Of a stretch of DNA of 47,202 bases, positions 25,244 through 33,015 are shown in pieces. A model generated the notes under the pieces. That model had not been told where the DNA came from. It ran no database searches and saw only the letters and a list, made by a program, of their open reading frames with translations. Source of the DNA: an uncultured Fibrobacterota bacterium (GTDB taxonomy: Bacteria; Fibrobacterota; Fibrobacteria; Fibrobacterales; Fibrobacteraceae); assembly GCA_903876665.1 (NCBI GenBank), contig CAIRAY010000140.1:1-47202 (forward strand), in the 5' to 3' direction. Positions within the stretch are counted from its first letter, which is position 1; each line of letters starts with the position of its first letter. The translations under genes and the position numbers were made by a program.

Positions 25244-26257
25244 TTAAGCAAGTTTGGACGCAAGCACCAGAGCGTCACGCAGACTGAGTTCACTGGCCAC
25301 GCCCTTCCAAGCGATGTCAAACCCGGTGCCGTGGTCCACAGAAGTCCGCAATACAGGAAGTCCGAGTGTGGTATTGACGCCACCCACCTTGCGTTTGCCA
25401 CCCAAGTCAAAGAACAAAGTCTTCGTGACAATATGCCCCTGGTCGTGGTACATGGCCACCACACCGTCAAAATGGCCCGCATGCAATTGCGGAAAAATCA
25501 CGTCGCCCGGAAGAGGCCCTTGGGCCCGGACTCCCTTTTTCACCAAGGTCTTGACCGCAGGAATAATGGCATCGATTTCTTCGCGCCCGAACATTCCCCC
25601 TTCGCCCGCATGGGGATTCAGGCCGGCCACGCCGATGCGCGGGTTTTTGAGGCCCCGGTACTTTTTGAGGAATTGAGCGAGAAGGGTACCCACTTTGAGA
25701 ATGCGTTCCTTTTGCACGCGGTCCACCGCATCACGCAAAGATACATGGGTCGAAACATGCGCCACCACCCAATCCCCATGGACCAAGGCCAGCACGGGCT
25801 GGGGATCGCCACACATTTCCCCAATGTATTCCGTATGTCCTTGGAACCCGGGAACGGTCATTTCAACCGCTTCCTTGCAAAGAGGGGCGGTCACGATGCC
25901 GGCGCCCTTCCCTTGTTGCACAAGCTCCACCGCCCGGTGAACCCAACCAATGGAGACCGCACCTGCAGCCCGGGTAATTTTGCCAGGCTGAACGTTTTCG
26001 CTGAATTCAATGCCCGCAGAAAAAACCGGAATACCCTTGGGCCAAACCTTGCTTGCGCTATCTAGGCTTGCGATTTCCACCAAGGTCTTCTTGGTCTTCA
26101 AAAGTTCCTGGGCCTGTCGCAGGACCTCGGCATCGCCGACAATCACCGGCACCATGTGCTCGGGCAGGGTAAGCTTGCGGGAGAGCAATTTCACACATAG
26201 CTCGGGGCCCACTCCATTGGGATCTCCCATGGTCACAAAAAGAATTTTCGGCTTCAT
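25244..26257 (-). CDS. pdxA: 4-hydroxythreonine-4-phosphate dehydrogenase PdxA
   Basis: 337 aa, full length. TMGDPNGVGPE opens the protein; IVTAPLCKEAV, GHTEYIG, GVAGLNPHAGEGG, FDGVVAMYHDQG and the C-terminal RTSVDHGTGFDIA are PdxA signatures that include the metal-binding His residues. It oxidises 4-phosphohydroxy-L-threonine in the DXP-dependent pyridoxal phosphate pathway. Its ATG overlaps the stop of the upstream amidohydrolase gene by 4 bp, so the two are translationally coupled. Confidence 0.95.
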   Translation of the reverse strand: MKPKILFVTMGDPNGVGPELCVKLLSRKLTLPEHMVPVIVGDAEVLRQAQELLKTKKTLVEIASLDSASKVWPKGIPVFSAGIEFSENVQPGKITRAAGAVSIGWVHRAVELVQQGKGAGIVTAPLCKEAVEMTVPGFQGHTEYIGEMCGDPQPVLALVHGDWVVAHVSTHVSLRDAVDRVQKERILKVGTLLAQFLKKYRGLKNPRIGVAGLNPHAGEGGMFGREEIDAIIPAVKTLVKKGVRAQGPLPGDVIFPQLHAGHFDGVVAMYHDQGHIVTKTLFFDLGGKRKVGGVNTTLGLPVLRTSVDHGTGFDIAWKGVASELSLRDALVLASKLA

Positions 26258-27453
26258 AGGACAATATCTCCATGGATGATGACTTGTTTAATTTGAATGG
26301 GCTCTTCGAGGAGCCATTCCCAATTTTCCCCGTCAAAGGCCTGAGGCAAGGCCACGATGACGAGATCTGCAAAGGCCCCTACGCCGATCCGCCCCAGGCT
26401 TTGGTCCTGTACCAAGGCATCGCCCGGCAAAGAAGTAACCATCGCCAAAACATCTTTTACCGGAACATTTGGATGCAATTTGTGAAACAAACGCATTTGT
26501 TCCCACAGGCTCAAAGATTCTGCAGAGGCCAAACTATCCGAACCCAGACAAAGGCGCACTCCGTGGGACCGACAGGCCTCCACATCAATGGACTCATGGC
26601 CAAACCAAGCCCGGCTTTGCGGGCAATGCACCACAGTTGCATCTAAACGAACAAGAGTAGAAATGTCTTTTGCACTCAAGTGGTTCCCATGGGCAATGAC
26701 GCTGCGCCGGGGCATTTGCATAGCCAAGGCCCGCTCCAGGCCGGTAGGCCCTACCGAAGTAAATTCGTGCAAAGGAAACACCCCATCCAACCAAGCGCGC
26801 ATGGGGCCTGAACCCAGCGCCAACAGCTGGTGTTCTTCTGAACTTTCTTCCAGGTGAAACGTGAAGGGCTGGCCCCGGGACTGAGAATAGCCTGCACAAG
26901 CCCCAAATACTGATGAATTGCATCCATAAATACTATGTGCGCAAATTCCAGCCACGGACCGCTCGGCAGGCCATTGGCCTGGGTACGCCTCCAGAATAGC
27001 TTGGGCATGGGTCATTCGCTCCCTGGAAACCTCGCCCCCCAGGCCAAGAATTTCCTGCATGGCCAAAATCCGCAAAGGACTTTCCTGCAACAGATTCAGA
27101 TTGGCACCACTGTTGCCCACATCAAGGACTGTGGTGGTTCCGGTTGTCCACAATTGGCGGGCGCCAGCCCTTGCTGATTCGAGATAATCGGATGGGGTCC
27201 AGCCCTGAATTTGTTGTCGTAAGGACGCTACCCAGTCCGGAAAAGCCACTAGGCGGGGAAGCTTGCCGGCTAGCGATGTCAATTCCAAATGGGAGTGAAG
27301 ATTGATCAGCCCTGGAAGTGCCAGCAGATTTTTGTTCCCGGGGGATTCACTTTGGCTCGAGGTCAGCGCAGAAAAACGCCCCGCACGCCATTCCAGAGTG
27401 CAGTTCCTCAGGAACTTCGCACCATCGAAAACCCACGGGAAACTTTGCAGCAT
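26254..27453 (-). CDS. mqnX: Amidohydrolase, probable aminodeoxyfutalosine deaminase
   Basis: 399 aa of the TRZ/ATZ (chlorohydrolase) branch of the amidohydrolase superfamily. Metal and substrate residues are visible: LPGLINLHSHLELT, CAHSIYG, FHLEESSEE, VIAHGNHLS and LGSDSLAS. Family members include guanine, SAH and aminodeoxyfutalosine deaminases. With mqnE in the same window, conversion of aminodeoxyfutalosine to futalosine (MqnX) is the most economical role, but specificity is inferred. Lies between a lipoprotein gene and pdxA in a compact operon. Confidence 0.55.
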   Translation of the reverse strand: MLQSFPWVFDGAKFLRNCTLEWRAGRFSALTSSQSESPGNKNLLALPGLINLHSHLELTSLAGKLPRLVAFPDWVASLRQQIQGWTPSDYLESARAGARQLWTTGTTTVLDVGNSGANLNLLQESPLRILAMQEILGLGGEVSRERMTHAQAILEAYPGQWPAERSVAGICAHSIYGCNSSVFGACAGYSQSRGQPFTFHLEESSEEHQLLALGSGPMRAWLDGVFPLHEFTSVGPTGLERALAMQMPRRSVIAHGNHLSAKDISTLVRLDATVVHCPQSRAWFGHESIDVEACRSHGVRLCLGSDSLASAESLSLWEQMRLFHKLHPNVPVKDVLAMVTSLPGDALVQDQSLGRIGVGAFADLVIVALPQAFDGENWEWLLEEPIQIKQVIIHGDIVL

Positions 27454-27454
27454 T

Positions 27455-28594
27455 TCAATCTATGGGGGATTGGGGATTGTGAAGGACGCTATCTGCCAGC
27501 GCAGAATCCAAAACCAATGCGCGGTTTTCCAAATCCAAAATGATCCAGGATTCCCGGAAAGATCCGGATTTGGCCTCGGTTACCGCACAAGGGGAAGTCG
27601 GAGTTGCGGGCACAAATAGTTCCCGCCAATACCGGACTTGCACCGAACTAAATGCATATAAACTATCGCGATTTACAATTCCACATGGGGGAACCGATTC
27701 CACAAAAAAAGTGCTCCATGTCCAATTAGTATCCAATTTGGAATTCTCACCTGCCACATCCAAGGAGTCCACCCAATTTGCGGAGGCGCAATATTCCACA
27801 CCCGTGGAATCGCCTACACAGCGGTGCCGGATCATGACGGCGGTGGTATCGGAGGCGCTCAGCTCCGCAGGCCAAATGGTGTCGGAGGTAAGGTTGCAAG
27901 AACTCCGGGGAATTTTGCAGGACTGTTGCCGGTATTTCCAGAAGAGGGTATCCACCACCGAATCGCGTAAAATCCGGATTACATAGGGACTGGATGTGCC
28001 GACCTTGCGAGGCAATTGGTAGGGATCGTTGAACAGGGAATCCAAAGTCATGGAATAGAGAGAATCTTGATTGTAACCATCCATTAGCCAAATGGAATCT
28101 TTGATTTCGGAGCGATAGTCATCCTCGGACAAGGTCACGCCCCCTTGGGATGAGTCCAGCAAAAGCGCCAGAGAATCCGCAACTCCATAGAGGTAGAATT
28201 TGTTCACAGCAGACCACTCCGATTTAGGAGCAACCGGGATCAAGGTGTCCAAGGAAAGATCGGCTGTTGGGCAGGAGGAGCGGGGATCGTAGGCCAAGGG
28301 AAGGGAAAAAACCATCCGGTAGGCGGAGTCCGCAGCAAAGACGCCTCCGACCTCGTCAATAGACTGAAGATAGCATCGAGAAATAATCCATAGAGAATCC
28401 AGGCGGACAAGCAAGGTATCATGAATGGAATGGACAATGCGGCCGGAATCCAACTCGGCCCCCAAATAGAACCCCGCGCCGGAAGTATTGGAGTCCGTGG
28501 CGTTCATGGGGCCATCTTTGGATTGGGTGCAACCCCAAACCAGCACCAGGGACAGTGCCAGAAAAAGGTATGCGGTTTTGTTCCAAATTTTCAT
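27455..28594 (-). CDS. Lipoprotein of unknown function
   Basis: 379 aa. Signal peptide with lipobox VWGC (Cys about 22). The mature part is Asp/Ser/Leu-rich with recurring DSL motifs (LLVRLDSLWII, ADLSLDTLIP, SMTLDSLFND, LDSLWII) and several Cys pairs (SSCPTAD, SCKIPRSSCNLTSD), as expected for an extracytoplasmic beta-rich protein. No family is recognised. The start overlaps the stop of the LytM-like gene (ATGA), and the stop is next to the deaminase start. Confidence 0.65.
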   Translation of the reverse strand: MKIWNKTAYLFLALSLVLVWGCTQSKDGPMNATDSNTSGAGFYLGAELDSGRIVHSIHDTLLVRLDSLWIISRCYLQSIDEVGGVFAADSAYRMVFSLPLAYDPRSSCPTADLSLDTLIPVAPKSEWSAVNKFYLYGVADSLALLLDSSQGGVTLSEDDYRSEIKDSIWLMDGYNQDSLYSMTLDSLFNDPYQLPRKVGTSSPYVIRILRDSVVDTLFWKYRQQSCKIPRSSCNLTSDTIWPAELSASDTTAVMIRHRCVGDSTGVEYCASANWVDSLDVAGENSKLDTNWTWSTFFVESVPPCGIVNRDSLYAFSSVQVRYWRELFVPATPTSPCAVTEAKSGSFRESWIILDLENRALVLDSALADSVLHNPQSPID

Positions 28595-29580
28595 TTCAAA
28601 AGACCATCCAGGAATGTAGCAAACACCGAGTCCGCCACAGGTCTGGATTCCCGCTTAATCTCATCCCAGCGCACAAATTTTCCGTTGCGCTGAAACTGAA
28701 AAACCAGCTCGGCGGTATCGAGGGCGGGCATCCGGCCAATCACATCGCCCTGCCCCACCCGGGCACCTTTGCGGATCCCCTCGGCGAGTCCGCCCAGCTC
28801 CTGGATATGGCTGGATTGGTTGTTCTCATGCAGAATCCGCACCTGGGCCCTACCACGCACAGAATCCACCACCGCCCGCTCCACCACTCCCGCAAGAACG
28901 GCGTAAACGGGCGATTCCCCAATGCCTCGGAAAAGATCGTGGGTCAAAAGATGTTCCCGACCTTCAAAGTCAAAATCCAAGCCAATGGGTACGGCACCAC
29001 CTTCCAAGGGCTCGCTGGGGCATTCTTCGAGCCAAACGCACCTCGTCTCGGCTTGGAGATACACTCCCGATGGCATCCAAACTATGGTGCGAGTTTCCAA
29101 AGAATCCCTAAAACGCGCAAAGCGCGGAATCGAATCGGAGGTTTTTCCGGCAAACAACAACTCAAGAACTCCGCCCCCCCTGGACCGACCGGGAGCATCG
29201 ACCAGCGCACGAATCACCGAGCCAACCATGGGATTGGAATACAGCTCGAGCGCAGAGGAAAGCCGGGCAGAGTCCTGCAAACGCCAGGATTCCTGTAGCA
29301 GGCCATTGGGCAAACGCCACACCTTTCCGCCCGCAAGACTCATGCGCTCCTTGCGAGTCAAGCCTTCCGCGGAGGCTGGCTCGGTCCGGTGGAATATATT
29401 TCCCAAAAGGGAAGAGCTCCGCGAAAATAAATTCGCCACTTGCCACGACATGTCGGAACGATGCTTGATTGCAATAAAAAGAACCGCGGCCAGGACCAAA
29501 AGGCGCAGGACGGGAATTTTGCGAGGGCCTACGGGGGGAGGCGTTCGCCGAGGCTTAAAATCCCTCGACAGGGTCGACAT
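28591..29580 (-). CDS. Membrane-anchored LytM-like protein lacking zinc ligands
   Basis: 329 aa. A basic N terminus with Pro-rich start precedes one membrane segment (about 25-42). The C-terminal 110 residues follow the M23 layout: SPVYAVLAGVVERAVV, AQVRILHENNQSSHIQEL, KGARVGQGDVIG, then VFQFQRNGKFVRW. The usual HxGxD and HxHxE ligands are not conserved (the last motif reads ELVFQF), so it is probably a non-catalytic regulator or scaffold, as EnvC and NlpD are for amidases. It sits in one operon with a STAS protein and a lipoprotein. Confidence 0.65.
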   Translation of the reverse strand: MSTLSRDFKPRRTPPPVGPRKIPVLRLLVLAAVLFIAIKHRSDMSWQVANLFSRSSSLLGNIFHRTEPASAEGLTRKERMSLAGGKVWRLPNGLLQESWRLQDSARLSSALELYSNPMVGSVIRALVDAPGRSRGGGVLELLFAGKTSDSIPRFARFRDSLETRTIVWMPSGVYLQAETRCVWLEECPSEPLEGGAVPIGLDFDFEGREHLLTHDLFRGIGESPVYAVLAGVVERAVVDSVRGRAQVRILHENNQSSHIQELGGLAEGIRKGARVGQGDVIGRMPALDTAELVFQFQRNGKFVRWDEIKRESRPVADSVFATFLDGLLK

Positions 29581-29587
29581 CTGGAGG

Positions 29588-30223
29588 CTATCTCAGGAAA
29601 TACCAGGCGATGGCTCCGCCTGCGATCAAAAGGAATGCCAAGACCACCCACTTCCAGGTGCTGGAGCCGACTTTTTGCGCGGAGGCCATGGAGTCAAAAG
29701 CATTGGGAAGGCCCTTGAGATCGTTGCCGTCTGAATCTGGACTATTGAGAGATGAATTAAAGCTCTGAGTGAACTTATGGGTCCGCTTCAAGGGAGGAGG
29801 CTCGGCGGGAGCTGCGGTGACCACTGGCGCTGCGACCTGGATAACCGTCGTGGCCCGGGGAGGCGTAGCCACTGTTGTCTGCAGAGTCGCAGCCATGAGC
29901 TCGGGCTCCTTGCGAAATACTTTCACATAGCGGTCGACGCCGGAATTCTGCAGGGATTGAACGGCAAGATCGTCCATAGCGAGAATTCCCAACGAACCCG
30001 CACGGGATTCAAGCTTTTGGTGAATGGTGCTGAAGGCGTTGAAGGCGTCGCTGTAGAGGAAATCCAAATTACCCAAGTCGACGACAATGTTGTTTGAGCC
30101 TTTATCGAAGAGGTCCAGAGCATCTTTTTTGAATTGCTCGGCATCAAAAAGTCCCGTTGGGCTACGGGGAGCTTCGAGAACATCAAACTTTCCGACTGCA
30201 CGGTAGTTGGACAAGCCACCCAT
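29588..30223 (-). CDS. STAS-domain protein with C-terminal membrane anchor
   Basis: 211 aa. Residues 5-105 form a STAS domain of the anti-sigma-factor-antagonist type: NNIVVDLGNLDFLYSDAFNAF sits where the family has the DSSG phosphorylation loop. Here the loop reads YSDA (S58-D59), so the usual second Ser appears replaced by Asp. A Pro/Ala-rich spacer (about 120-150) leads to a single membrane segment at the C terminus (KWVVLAFLLIAGGAIAWYFL). Start ATG 30223 has GTGAGG 4 nt upstream. First gene of the unit that runs to pdxA. Confidence 0.7.
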   Translation of the reverse strand: MGGLSNYRAVGKFDVLEAPRSPTGLFDAEQFKKDALDLFDKGSNNIVVDLGNLDFLYSDAFNAFSTIHQKLESRAGSLGILAMDDLAVQSLQNSGVDRYVKVFRKEPELMAATLQTTVATPPRATTVIQVAAPVVTAAPAEPPPLKRTHKFTQSFNSSLNSPDSDGNDLKGLPNAFDSMASAQKVGSSTWKWVVLAFLLIAGGAIAWYFLR

Positions 30224-30245
30224 TTTGCCTCACACGATTCGATAG

Positions 30246-30251
30246 ATTATA
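30246..30251 (-). promoter_or_regulatory. Putative -10 element (TATAAT) for the STAS operon
   Basis: A perfect TATAAT on the minus strand lies 22 nt upstream of ATG 30223. No TTGACA-like hexamer is found at the right distance, so confidence is limited. Confidence 0.4.
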
Positions 30252-30297
30252 CAGAATCGCCATAATGACGATTTTTATGAAATATAATCTTTCTTGG

Positions 30298-31461
30298 TCA
30301 CTCTTCCCACGTTTTTCCCGCTGGTTCCTCGGCTATTTCGGGCGCGGGGACCGGTTCCACGGGCTGGGGAGGAGGTGGCGTGGTAGCGGAAGGAGGAGGA
30401 GGAAGCTTTTTGTTGGCCCATGGCTCGAATTCCATGCTGACTCGATGAATACCAGAAAACCTGGGCTGCCGGGCAAAAGAATAATCGATAGAAATCCACC
30501 GCAAAACCTTGAACCCTCCTCCCACGGACCAAGAATCAAAGTCCTTGGCCGACTGGAGCCCTAGCCGCACTGCGCCACCCCAATCAAAGCGAAGTTCGGC
30601 ACCCAAAGAACCCTCACCCAGCCAGGTCAAGGGAGCCTCCCAGGGCCGGCCTCCACCGAGGTCGGACTTGGAAGTCAGGCTGGTATCGGACAGCCAGGAA
30701 TCGGCAACGGAAAACGAACGGTTGCCTGGGCTGATGGTGCCCGGAGACTGGTAGCCAAGGGACACCTCACCGTAAAGATAGGGGACCGATTGTCGATAAC
30801 CAGTAGCCCAATAAAGCTCGGCGGGAGAATACTCCTCATACCCCGAAGCCCAGTAGGTCCGCGACGATGTCCAGCCCTCGAGCTTGGCACCCAGAAACCA
30901 ACGGTCCACGGGCCGGAACCGCAACATGGCATCGCCCCGAAAGCCAGCCCCAACCTGATCCAGCTCGCGATAAAGAAAGTGCAGAGCCAAGGCCGCCTCC
31001 AGTTTTAAGGGCAATTTGCGGGCTACGGCTATGGAAAGGACATAGTCCGCAATGGATAAGGTATTCCATTCATCATCAACCGGAAGTGGCTCTCCTTCCT
31101 TGATGTAGGGGATTCCATCGGCACCGTACCTCATGACCAGGGCACCGAGCCGAGTGAAGGAATCCAATGCAAAAATTCCGCTGATTGCGTCAAGCCGGGT
31201 ACCATCCAGGTGCTCCGTATGGGAGAGCCCCAGGCCATGGGACTTCCGGTCGAGCATTCCCACGGGGGACAACCCCAGGGTCAGGGCTGAACCCGGCATG
31301 GCCAGCACCGCATCGCCCGCGCCCGCCGATACCGCGGATGGACTGAGACCCAAAGTGGAATTGGCGCCAACCACCGACTCGGCGGCGTGCACCATTGAAC
31401 CCCAGCAAAGGCAAAAGATGAGGAGGGACAACAAATACTTTTGAAAAGGGTACATTTTCAT
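30298..31461 (-). CDS. PorV/PorQ-like outer-membrane protein
   Basis: 387 aa. Signal peptide ends MVHA (about residue 26). The mature start NSTLGLSPSAVSAGAGDAVLA with a following ALTLGLSPVGML resembles the PorV/PorQ (UPF0164) family start, where an aGgagvAla motif and an NPAgLa-like motif occur. Then come beta-barrel-like stretches, and a Pro-rich tail (PPPPSATTPPPPQPVEP). PorV is a type IX secretion shuttle and PorQ a related porin-like protein; this could be either or another barrel. GGAAG lies 9 nt before ATG 31461. Confidence 0.55.
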   Translation of the reverse strand: MKMYPFQKYLLSLLIFCLCWGSMVHAAESVVGANSTLGLSPSAVSAGAGDAVLAMPGSALTLGLSPVGMLDRKSHGLGLSHTEHLDGTRLDAISGIFALDSFTRLGALVMRYGADGIPYIKEGEPLPVDDEWNTLSIADYVLSIAVARKLPLKLEAALALHFLYRELDQVGAGFRGDAMLRFRPVDRWFLGAKLEGWTSSRTYWASGYEEYSPAELYWATGYRQSVPYLYGEVSLGYQSPGTISPGNRSFSVADSWLSDTSLTSKSDLGGGRPWEAPLTWLGEGSLGAELRFDWGGAVRLGLQSAKDFDSWSVGGGFKVLRWISIDYSFARQPRFSGIHRVSMEFEPWANKKLPPPPSATTPPPPQPVEPVPAPEIAEEPAGKTWEE

Positions 31462-31507
31462 AGAGCGGACTTCCGTTCAAGATACCTTTTTCAACGGTAA
31501 ATGACCA

Positions 31508-32386
31508 TTGCTTACAACCCGGGACGCCTTTCTTCAATATTTGCAGGTTCAGCGAAACTGTTCCCCCTTGACTGTCAGCACCTACCGTCGCATCCTGGAA
31601 GAATTCGAGCTCTTCCTCGGGCCCCGGGAATTCTCCCCCGAGCTGATCCGCAAGTGGCTCTGGGAACTGAAAACGCGTCGGAAGCTTGCGGTCGCCACCA
31701 TATCCCAGGCGGTGGCCTGCCTCAAAAGTTTGGGAAAATTCATGGTCAGGACGGGAATGGTCCCTGTCAATCCTGCAGGAATGGTTGCGACGCCAAAAAG
31801 GCCACAGCGCCTGGTTGAATTCCTTTCCCAGCGGGAGCTCGATCCCAGTCGTTTGCCTACGCCAGAACCCAACGATGAAATCGGCATACGCGCCCGCACC
31901 CTGCTCGAATTATTCTATGGCTCCGGAATCCGTCTGGCCGAATGCGCCACACTCCATTGGGGCGATTTGGATGAAAGCGCGAGGCTCGTCCGGGTGCTGG
32001 GCAAAGGATCCAAGACCCGCATTGTTCCCGTGACCCAAAGCTCCTTGACCTGGCTTACCCAGTACCGCGAATGCCTGCACCAACGCGGGATTTTTTCCTT
32101 GCCGGGCGACGCTATTTTTCGCAATCCCAAAGGTGGAGCTCTTTCTGCCCGCAGCATGGAAACGGACATCCATAGTCTTTTACGCCTGATTGGCTGGGAA
32201 GGCAAAGCCTCCCCCCATGTGCTGCGACATTCCTTCGCCACTCACTTGCTAGACCAAGGGGCCGATCTCATGGCGGTCAAAGAAATGCTCGGTCACAGCT
32301 CTCTTTCCACCACGCAAGTTTATACGCACATCACCCCCGAACGCCTCAAGGAATCCTACCGGAAGGCCCACCCCCGCGGAGACTGA
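31508..32386 (+). CDS. xerC: Tyrosine recombinase, XerC/XerD type
   Basis: 292 aa with an N-terminal SAM-like core-binding domain (1-90) and a C-terminal catalytic domain. Catalytic residues are complete: R142 (GSGIRLAE), K169 (GKGSKTR), H237-xx-R240 (PHVLRHSFATH), H263 (GHSSLSTTQ) and Y272 (VYTHITPERL). Size and motifs match chromosomal Xer recombinases for dimer resolution rather than phage integrases; XerC versus XerD cannot be settled. The apparent start is TTG 31508 with no ribosome site. An ATG at 31501 is out of frame. Confidence 0.85.
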   Translation: MLTTRDAFLQYLQVQRNCSPLTVSTYRRILEEFELFLGPREFSPELIRKWLWELKTRRKLAVATISQAVACLKSLGKFMVRTGMVPVNPAGMVATPKRPQRLVEFLSQRELDPSRLPTPEPNDEIGIRARTLLELFYGSGIRLAECATLHWGDLDESARLVRVLGKGSKTRIVPVTQSSLTWLTQYRECLHQRGIFSLPGDAIFRNPKGGALSARSMETDIHSLLRLIGWEGKASPHVLRHSFATHLLDQGADLMAVKEMLGHSSLSTTQVYTHITPERLKESYRKAHPRGD

Positions 32387-32391
32387 CCCCA

Positions 32392-33015
32392 ATGAACATA
32401 TCCCTGATCCTCGCCCACCCCTACGAAAAAAGTTTCAACCATGGACTCGCCGGCCATCTTGCACAGGCGCTGGAAGACGCGGGGCATTCCATTCGCTTCC
32501 ACGACCTCTGCGAAGAAAATTTCGATCCGGTCATGACCACCCAGGAGCTCGGCACGGACATGAGCGAGGACGACCTCGTGCTCTCCCATCAGAACGAATT
32601 AAAGACTTCGGATGGAATCATCGTTGTGCACCCCAATTGGTGGGGTCAGCCTCCTGCAGTCCTGAAGGGCTGGCTGGATCGGGTGTTGCGCAACGGCGTG
32701 GCTTACAAATTTGGCAAAAAACCAGATGGCACTCACGGCATGATCGGCCTGCTTCCCACCCAAAGCTTACTGGTTTTTAGCACCTCCAATACGCCATCCG
32801 AAGTAGAACGCACCCAATGGGACGACCCTCTGGAAGCAATCTGGATAAAATATGTCGCTGGATTTTGTTGCATCCCGCAAGCCAAGCGAGTGAATTTCAG
32901 CCCCGTGGTTTCAAGCAACCCAGAGCAACGCCTAGACTGGATCCGACAGGCGATCCAGCTGGCTTTAGAATATTACCCGCCCACTTCGGCGGCGAGTCGC
33001 TTGGCGGTGCCGTAA
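32392..33015 (+). CDS. Flavodoxin-fold NAD(P)H oxidoreductase (KefF/MdaB/NQO-like)
   Basis: 207 aa. ISLILAHPYEKSFNHGLA at the N terminus binds FMN/FAD phosphate in the flavodoxin_2 family, and IIVVHPNWWGQPPAVLKGWLDRVL is the family's second signature (hPxWWxxxPAxLKGWxDRV). It probably transfers two electrons from NAD(P)H to quinones; the substrate is unknown. It follows the recombinase gene by 5 bp. Its last 43 bp overlap the 3' end of the convergent acyl-ACP synthetase fusion gene. Confidence 0.85.
   Translation: MNISLILAHPYEKSFNHGLAGHLAQALEDAGHSIRFHDLCEENFDPVMTTQELGTDMSEDDLVLSHQNELKTSDGIIVVHPNWWGQPPAVLKGWLDRVLRNGVAYKFGKKPDGTHGMIGLLPTQSLLVFSTSNTPSEVERTQWDDPLEAIWIKYVAGFCCIPQAKRVNFSPVVSSNPEQRLDWIRQAIQLALEYYPPTSAASRLAVP

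Noticed and set aside
31508..32386. Phage or genomic-island integrase
   Set aside because: Size, catalytic spacing and neighbours match a housekeeping Xer recombinase; no att-like direct repeats or phage genes are near.
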